A stretch of DNA of 64,000 bases from Terebella lapidaria. Lineage: Eukaryota; Annelida; Polychaeta; Terebellida; Terebellidae. Made by a program: the position numbers and the translations under genes. How positions within the stretch are numbered: position 1 is the first letter of the stretch; every line of letters begins with the position of its first letter. The stretch lies in assembly GCA_949152475.1 (NCBI GenBank), contig OX424570.1, forward strand, positions 5,506,181 to 5,570,180, given 5' to 3'. This document shows positions 58,246 through 64,000 of this stretch, one piece after another. The notes under the pieces are model-generated. The model was given only the letters and a program-made list of their open reading frames with translations, was not told the origin of the DNA and searched no databases.

Positions 58246-60428
58246 TCCCTAATAGCCTTGACCTTGTTCGGGTCCACCCTGATTCCTTGTCCACTGACGA
58301 TAAATCCCAGATATAGGATTTCCCGTTGAAAGAGTTCGCACTTTTTGGGTTGTAAGCGTAACCCGGCAGTTCGTATCCGATCGAGGACCGCTTCCAGATT
58401 GGCAAGCGCCTGATCAAAAGTGCGTCCGTATGCTATCACGTCATCCAGATAGCACATACATCTGGTCCACAGATATCCGCGCAAGATGGTCTCCATGAGA
58501 CGTTCGAAAGTCGCTGGCGCGTTGCTCAGTCCGAACGGCATAACCCTGAATTGGTATAGGCCTTTCCGGGTGGCGAAGGCCGTCTTGGGTCGGTCCGTCG
58601 GGTCTACTTCGACCTGCCAATATCCCGAGATGAGATCTAAGGCCGAGAAGTAGTTCGCTCCAGCGAGTGCGTCATGCGTGTCTTGAATGTTCGGAAGAGG
58701 GTACGAATCCTTCCGTGTTACGTCATTAAGCAGACGATAGTCCACACAGAATCGTACCTGTCCGTTTTTCTTTCGTACCAACACCACTTGTGAACTCCAT
58801 GGTGATTCCGAAGGTTCGATACATCCAAGTCGCAACATTTTGTCAACTTCCTCATCTATGATGTGTTGTTGCGCTTGGGGTACGCGACGTTGTCGCTGAC
58901 GAATTGGGGCGCTTGTACCCGTGTCGATCCGATGTTGCACTACATGCATTCGTCCGAGCTGTCCGTCGGGGCACATGAAAGTGTCTCTGTACCGATATAC
59001 CAAATTGGCACAGCACCGTTGTTGTTCAGGTGCTAATCCGGCACGGTCCACCATTTCCCGTAGGTGTGGTGGGAGGTCTTCGTAATGGTTAACGTTCGTG
59101 TGGGGAACTTCCGGCTCCTCTCCTGACTTCGGCAGAGCGCCCACAATACTGTCAACGGGGCTCGCTATTGCTATTGGATCTGAGCGAGTCAGAGTTACGC
59201 CCGTATCCGCGGGGTTCACCACAGTCACTTTAACACACTTCCGGTTCAATGAAGTCAATGTGCGACCCATAATCAAGTCCGTTTCCTCCGGAAAGTTCGT
59301 CATGGGCTGAATGAGCCGAGGGTGTTGGCGCACCCTGACCTTTGAGGTCGGTACAAGTTCGACTACGGCCTCGCTGCGTGGCGGTACCGTAACGGCTCGA
59401 CGTACGGCCATGCGTACGACATTAGCTTCGAAGTCCTTGTATGCAAACAGGATTTCCTTGTTAATTTCGACAGTTCCATCACCGTAATTAACGATGGCTT
59501 TCGTTTGTCGGTAGAAATTCATGCCCAAAATCATTTCATCATGAATTGCTGCTACACAAAATGTCACTGTCATTTCTTTCGTTCCAACCTTGATCGTAAG
59601 GTCTAGAAGTACGTCGATTGGGCTGGAGTCTCCGTTGACATCCCGAATGGTCGCCATGGTCGGGGGTAGAGTGCGCTGTTCGACAGGCACGTGTCGCATC
59701 ATGTCCTTTCGGAGCAGAGAAACCTGTGCTCCTGAGTCCATTACTGCTTTGAAAGTTCGTTCCCCAACATGCACTGGCAATTTCCAGCACTCATGGGCGG
59801 CCAGACTTCGACTGATAACAATCGGTCCATCGAGGTCCTCCTCAGGCAGTAGGAGTGGAAGTTTCAGTCTTCCCGACTTGGTTTCAGGTCCCGATGGGAA
59901 AGCGTAAAAGCCTCCATCATCCCATTCGATTTCAGACATAGAGTCCGTTCCTGTATCGCCGGTGGTGCGTGTCGACACCCCTTCGTGACGATTAGTCCGT
60001 GATGGCCTGCGTGGCAATGGTTCCGACACCCCTTCGTGGAGGGATTCCGTACCTGAAGTCGACGAAGCAGACTTGGCGCACACCCCTTCGCGGAGCGTAA
60101 GGGCCCGTGGTGTCGGCGCCAGCTTGGGTGGCGTCGTGTTCGTAGCCGTGGACACAACCACTGGTTTGGAGCTTTGAGCGTAGCTTGGTTTAACGTAAGG
60201 TTCTTGCTCCGCAGTTCCTTCCTCCCTTAGTTTGACGGCCTGGTCTGTGGTGGTGGCTGAACCGGTGGCGTCGTAGCCATTGGCTGAGAGTTCGGTATAC
60301 CGATCTGTCCGTTGTTCCGATTTGCGCCAGGGCGTGGCGGGAACGGTTTCATTCAGTTTCGTACCAATATGTCCTTCAAACGGAAACACCGTATCCATCT
60401 GTGTCCTGGTTTCTTGCAGAAGAAACAT
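58095..60428 (-). CDS. Gypsy protease and reverse transcriptase
   Basis: 777-codon frame in the -1 frame relative to gag, overlapping its end by about 75 nt, consistent with -1 ribosomal frameshifting (no clear slippery heptamer seen). The N-terminal linker contains repeated HEGVS/REGVCAK-type blocks. The aspartic protease has VMDSGAQVSLLRKDM (about residue 230). Reverse transcriptase follows with DKMLRLGCIEPSESPWSS, VVLVRKKNGQVRFCVDYR, YFSALDLISGYWQVEVDP, FGLSNAPATFERLM and CYLDDVIAYG (active site), then LGFANYHR. After that the sequence diverges and stops, without RNase H. The first methionine is not the real start. Confidence 0.85.
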   Translation of the reverse strand: MFLLQETRTQMDTVFPFEGHIGTKLNETVPATPWRKSEQRTDRYTELSANGYDATGSATTTDQAVKLREEGTAEQEPYVKPSYAQSSKPVVVSTATNTTPPKLAPTPRALTLREGVCAKSASSTSGTESLHEGVSEPLPRRPSRTNRHEGVSTRTTGDTGTDSMSEIEWDDGGFYAFPSGPETKSGRLKLPLLLPEEDLDGPIVISRSLAAHECWKLPVHVGERTFKAVMDSGAQVSLLRKDMMRHVPVEQRTLPPTMATIRDVNGDSSPIDVLLDLTIKVGTKEMTVTFCVAAIHDEMILGMNFYRQTKAIVNYGDGTVEINKEILFAYKDFEANVVRMAVRRAVTVPPRSEAVVELVPTSKVRVRQHPRLIQPMTNFPEETDLIMGRTLTSLNRKCVKVTVVNPADTGVTLTRSDPIAIASPVDSIVGALPKSGEEPEVPHTNVNHYEDLPPHLREMVDRAGLAPEQQRCCANLVYRYRDTFMCPDGQLGRMHVVQHRIDTGTSAPIRQRQRRVPQAQQHIIDEEVDKMLRLGCIEPSESPWSSQVVLVRKKNGQVRFCVDYRLLNDVTRKDSYPLPNIQDTHDALAGANYFSALDLISGYWQVEVDPTDRPKTAFATRKGLYQFRVMPFGLSNAPATFERLMETILRGYLWTRCMCYLDDVIAYGRTFDQALANLEAVLDRIRTAGLRLQPKKCELFQREILYLGFIVSGQGIRVDPNKVKAIREWPTPCEITDVRAFLGFANYHRKRVLENFPSDGLRWFLSDPRKTSWTVIP

Positions 60429-61576
60429 ATTTCAGTTCGACCATGAGGCGTCGGACGGTCGCCACGAGCCTGAGCGATAGCTCGTAGAACAGAGTATAGT
60501 GCGTCCTCACCATATTGTCCGCACTCATCACTGACAACACACTGGAACGCTTCCGCGACCCATTCGCGGGAGCAGGAAGGGACAAAATGTTCTTCACACC
60601 CTTGCAGTCCGGTCGTGTCGCTATCCGCAGGGTCGAAGTATGCAGCGATCTGATCGGGAGTTGGTGTATCCCAATGGTTCAACTGTCCGATCGCACATGA
60701 AAGTTCGTCGTTCGCTTCCGTGTCGTCGGCATACCCGTGGTAGGTAGCGTCCGCTCGGCGGGTACCGTGGGGCCGATCTCTCTTGGTCCGCTGCTGGCGA
60801 CTCTCCGCTTTCAGTACAGCCGTGAGTGCGTCGCTGTACGAAGTAAATGTCATTACACAAAGTCTATCCGCAATATGGTCAGGCTGACCATTGACAAATT
60901 GCGAAATAACAGTTCGTTGGAGAAACTCAGGTGTGACGTCATCAAACACCTGTTCTATGGCTTGTAACCGTTCAAGGAAATGTTCGGCATCCTCTTTCCG
61001 TTCACGCTTCAAGAACGGGAAGTCGTCTCGTTTCGACTGTCGGCGGGCGGCGGGTTCCCACCCTTCCAGGAGACGACGCCTGAATTCATCCCAAGGTGTG
61101 TTGAATGGAATGTTCAGAGCGATTTCTTCCGCTCGTCCGCGTAACGTACTACGGAATGTCGTAGTTTTGTTCAGGTCCGTGTACGTGAATGCAGCCGTAA
61201 ACTGTTCGAAGCTGCGGAGGTACTGGTTCAGATTACCCTCCTTAAACGTGGCTCGCCACTGTGCTGGTTTGGCAGTGCTCAGCGCTAGCGTCGGGATGAT
61301 GGGCGCTTGTGATGCCGCTGTCGTAGCGCTGGCAGTCGTCGCAGAAACGGCGGGAGTTGGCGGCGCGACCTCCGTGGTCGGTGCGGCAGTGGTCGTGGTG
61401 ACCGGTACGACGTATGGCGTAGCGTCGGGTGCGGGCGGATAGCCAGCGTGATTTGACAACGGCGCGGTTTGGGAGACCGGTCCGTATGGCGGCGACATTT
61501 CCGGCATTCCGTATGACGGAGTTGGGTGTGACATTTGTGGGAACTGATATCCCGAACCAGGATATACCGTACACAC
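60353..61576 (-). CDS. Gypsy gag, capsid and nucleocapsid part
   Basis: 407-codon frame. A Pro/Thr/Ala-rich linker is followed by a capsid-like region (WRATFKEGNLNQYLRSFEQF, NIPFNTPWDEFRRRLLEG, KEDAEHFLERLQAIEQVFDD) and a CCHC zinc knuckle (CFFCKKPGHRWIRC) near the end. It binds and packages element RNA by analogy with retroelement Gag. The frame change at about 61570 relative to the upstream gag frame looks like a one-base indel. Confidence 0.85.
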   Translation of the reverse strand: MCTVYPGSGYQFPQMSHPTPSYGMPEMSPPYGPVSQTAPLSNHAGYPPAPDATPYVVPVTTTTAAPTTEVAPPTPAVSATTASATTAASQAPIIPTLALSTAKPAQWRATFKEGNLNQYLRSFEQFTAAFTYTDLNKTTTFRSTLRGRAEEIALNIPFNTPWDEFRRRLLEGWEPAARRQSKRDDFPFLKRERKEDAEHFLERLQAIEQVFDDVTPEFLQRTVISQFVNGQPDHIADRLCVMTFTSYSDALTAVLKAESRQQRTKRDRPHGTRRADATYHGYADDTEANDELSCAIGQLNHWDTPTPDQIAAYFDPADSDTTGLQGCEEHFVPSCSREWVAEAFQCVVSDECGQYGEDALYSVLRAIAQARGDRPTPHGRTEICFFCKKPGHRWIRCFRLKDILVRN

Positions 61577-62702
61577 TTGGAACTGCTACTCCAGGGTTTT
61601 GCGGCACAACTCCCAAATTGGGCACTATTCCGTGATTGTACGCGGCGACACCGTACGCTGGTACTCCATGGTTTGGTACAGCTACTCCCCCATGATTGGG
61701 TACTGCTATTCCCCCATGATTGTGCATGGGCACCGCATTTCCATAGTTCGATACTGCTACTCCCCCATGATTGTGCATGGGCACCGCATTTCCATGGTTG
61801 GGCATGTAGCCGTGTGAGGCGGAATGTTCCGCTGGTAGCGACGGTTCGCCGTTCGATGGTCCGATGTTGACTACCGGTGGTGGTAGATGTGCAGGGTGCG
61901 TGTTTTCGCTGGTGTCGGAGATCGGTACTCCGATGTTGCGCGGTCGGCGATCGATGGTGTCGCTGGTGTATCGGACCTCCGATCTCGGCGCGGGTGCGTG
62001 GAATCGTGTCGGCGGGTCGTTCGTCTGGGCGGCGTTGAACCTGGGGTCGGCCGCGGGGGTACTCTCGGTGGCGGCTCTTCTCCGGTTCGGCAGGTGAACA
62101 TCCGGCAGCTCTCCCGTGACGACTGGGTCGGCCGGTACTCTGGAGTACACCGGCGGGGTTCGGTCGGGTCGCGTCAGTGTGTGGATCGTTACCGATGGGC
62201 GCGACATTACATTGTCGTGTCGCGGATACAGTTCAGCACGCGTATCCGATCCGTGCGACCATTGTTGGACACGCGATCGACTCGGCGGGTGCGTTAGCAT
62301 TGAATTGTCATAGTTCGTTGGGCGTACACTCACCGACTTGGGTAGCGGGTCGGTATTGGGTTGGCGCTGGAAGCGCGCATAGTCCGTTTCACTTCCGTCG
62401 CTTGGTCGCGACCTTGGCGGTCCGGCAGGTATCGCGTGGTACGACCGCGCATGCGCGTCAAGGATTTCTGTCACCGTGCGCGATGGCTGGTACGGGTCAC
62501 CGTCCAACAGTTCTTCGAGGTTACTATCGGCTCGCATCCAGTCCGGCATGTACTCTACGGATGCCGCCGACGATAGTTCGTACAGTTCGTTTGGCGGTTG
62601 TACTTGCGATAGCTGTGGCGGCGGCGGCAATGGCTGTGGCGGCGGCGGCAACGCCTGTGGCGGCGGCAATGGCTGCGGCGGCGGCGGCTGCGGCGGCGGC
62701 AA
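61577..62702 (-). CDS. Gypsy gag, N-terminal low-complexity part
   Basis: The open frame runs 62702-61242, of which 62702 to about 61570 is taken as gag. A polyproline start (PPPQPPPPQPLPPPQALPPP) is encoded by a GGC-rich run at 62600-62720. It is followed by SNLEELLDGDPYQPSRTVTE and, at 61660-61810, short tandem repeats of NHGGVAVPNHG / GNAVPMHNHGG. The start is truncated by GGTTACCGG element ends at 62720. Confidence 0.65.
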
Positions 62703-62719
62703 TGGCTGTGGCGGCGGCT

Positions 62720-62883
62720 ACCGGACGCAACGCCATGGCAGTAGGCCTGGGTTATGGGACCATAGGTCCGGGAACTTTAAAATGTGGACGGACGACGACG
62801 ATGGACGACGATGACGGACGACGACGGAAGACGGATGCAAAGCGATGGCAATAAGTTATCGGACCAAAGGTTCGGTAACCTAA
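62720..62883 (+). repeat. Two GGTTACCGG-family 3' ends in tandem
   Basis: CGGACGCAACGCCATGGCAG, GGGACCATAGGTCCGGGAAC (first end), then a GAC-rich stretch and TTATCGGACCAAAGGTTCGG with TAACCTAA (second end, 62883). They abut the truncated gag start. Confidence 0.8.
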
Positions 62884-63289
62884 AAATCAATTAGTCTCGG
62901 CTATCCTATAGGGACCGAGGCTACGAAAACAAAACCATGGATAGGCTATGTCTAGGCTGTATGTAAGCCAATATCTGAATAGCTGATTATAATAGTTGCA
63001 CATGTCAAATGTAGTTTACTCCTCTGCGACACAAAAATATCTAGAGCCCAAATAATCCAACGTACGGCGATCCTGTTTCGAAGTTAAAGATCGAGTCTGG
63101 TCAAAGTAGCAGATTTATTCATTTTGGCACATGAAAACAGTGTGAATCATGTGAAGTAATGTCGGCGTCATTCAACTCTGACCCACTGTATTTTCGCGGT
63201 AATTTAATTGTATCCCCCGAACAAAGTTTGGCGGATACTATGGATTTGGCTTCGTCGTCCGCGTCCGCGTCCGCGTCCGCAGAGATTTT
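62884..63289. other. Unassigned DNA; GCGTCC hexamer run
   Basis: No gene. ATCCCCCGAACAAAGTTTGG and a GTCCGCGTCCGCGTCC run at about 63254-63282 precede the tandem repeat and probably form its 5' boundary. Confidence 0.45.
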
Positions 63290-63700
63290 CTTGTGAACGC
63301 GCTACAGGCCGCAATTCTCACCCGATCACCATTATTTTTTGCAGGCACATATATAATGGTAAGTTCCCGACACCAATAGATTTTGGTTGCCGTGGCAACT
63401 GAATTGGTCGTTTGGGGACACATTTTGCATTGAAAACAGCCTGTTTGAGACACATGGCTTGTGAACGCGCTACAGGCCGCAATTCTCAACCGATCACCAT
63501 TATTTTTCGCAGGCACATATATTATGGTAAGATCCCGACACCAATCGATTTTGGTTGCCATGGCAACTGAATTGGTCGTTTGGGAACACATTTTGCATTG
63601 AAAACAGCCTGTTTGAGACACATGGCTTGTGAACGCTCTACAGATGGCAATTTTTGACTAATCTCGGTAATATTTGGGAGTGTTGTTGGGAAGGGCTGTC
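63290..63700 (+). repeat. 168-bp tandem repeat, two full units and a partial third
   Basis: Units start at 63290, 63458 and 63626 (CTTGTGAACGCGCTACAGGC). They contain GGCACATATATWATGGTAAG and an X-box-like palindrome: GTTGCCGTGGCAAC at 63386 and GTTGCCATGGCAAC at 63554. The third unit diverges after about 25 bp. The minus-strand open frame of 127 codons simply follows the repeat. Confidence 0.85.
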
Positions 63701-64000
63701 GCACGAAACCAATCGTTTTTTGGAATGATCATATAAATATTAATATGTTAACAGCCTAACTTATTACAGAATTTTGAAATATCCATTTTGACATGTACGA
63801 TCATTCCAATAGCCTGTGCAATGGAAGGTAATGACACTGGTTTCTTGTTCAGAATGGAGAACTGAAGTTTTCAGTGAAAACAGGACAATATTACTGAATA
63901 AGTTAACATTAGTTTTACTAGTTAAGTCTATTATTGTCCACAATAAAAATAGTTAAGACGAGAAACATTTATTATTAAGCTCAACAAGGTAAAGGTTTTG
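63701..64000. other. AT-rich DNA, nothing recognised
   Basis: No gene or repeat family identified. Confidence 0.5.

Noticed and set aside
60428..60480. Slippery heptamer for gag-pol frameshifting
   Set aside because: The frames do overlap in the -1 relation, but I could not find a canonical X-XXY-YYZ heptamer in the overlap, so no site is called.

Overview
The window is animal nuclear DNA, probably from a marine invertebrate (the sequence does not allow a clade to be named). It has many short exons with GT-AG introns, mostly AT-rich introns, abundant tandem repeats and MITE-like elements, a GIY-YIG Penelope-like element, a Polinton/Maverick remnant and Ty3/Gypsy elements. I see no prokaryotic signals, rRNA, tRNA or CRISPR array.

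One host gene fills most of 1.9-44.4 kb, on the minus strand. I joined about 25 exons by hand from splice sites and intron phases, from an ATG at 44412 down to 1906-1982, with a possible further exon at 641-716. The joined phases are consistent over about 2.8 kb of coding sequence (about 930 codons). The product is a long, Glu/Lys/Gln-rich, mostly alpha-helical coiled-coil protein without a signal peptide. I do not recognise the ortholog. The 3' end is not resolved and may lie beyond the low-coordinate edge.

The introns are stuffed with repeats: a 25-bp minisatellite of about 125 copies (2.2-5.35 kb); a dispersed element family (called GGTTACCGG here) whose roughly 135-bp internal units carry nuclear-receptor-type motifs; a nested composite at 26.3-30.5 kb (GGTTACCGG element > fold-back array > Penelope-like fragment > TA-flanked TIR element > reversed array); a 4.6-kb fold-back element (33.3-37.9 kb) holding five 338-bp units, each with an RFX X-box-like palindrome; and a 3.7-kb Polinton/Maverick-like remnant (38.26-41.97 kb) with a broken packaging ATPase.

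From 44.4 kb rightwards there is no recognised host gene. A plus-strand Ty3/Gypsy pseudo-element (about 46.6-52.9 kb: LTR-like promoter, primer-binding site, broken gag, protease and reverse transcriptase) is interrupted by a 0.6-kb MITE and contains a 1.2-kb tandem duplication. A related, better preserved minus-strand Gypsy element occupies about 53-62.7 kb (gag, protease, RT, integrase; RNase H apparently missing; one stop in integrase). The right end has element tails and a 168-bp tandem repeat.

The most unusual pattern is that three introns of the host gene begin with tandem repeats that copy the authentic 5' splice site (at exons 5353-5447, 13695-13884 and 21573-21720). In addition, three GGTTACCGG element ends lie 8-18 nt from a 5' splice site, all in the same orientation.
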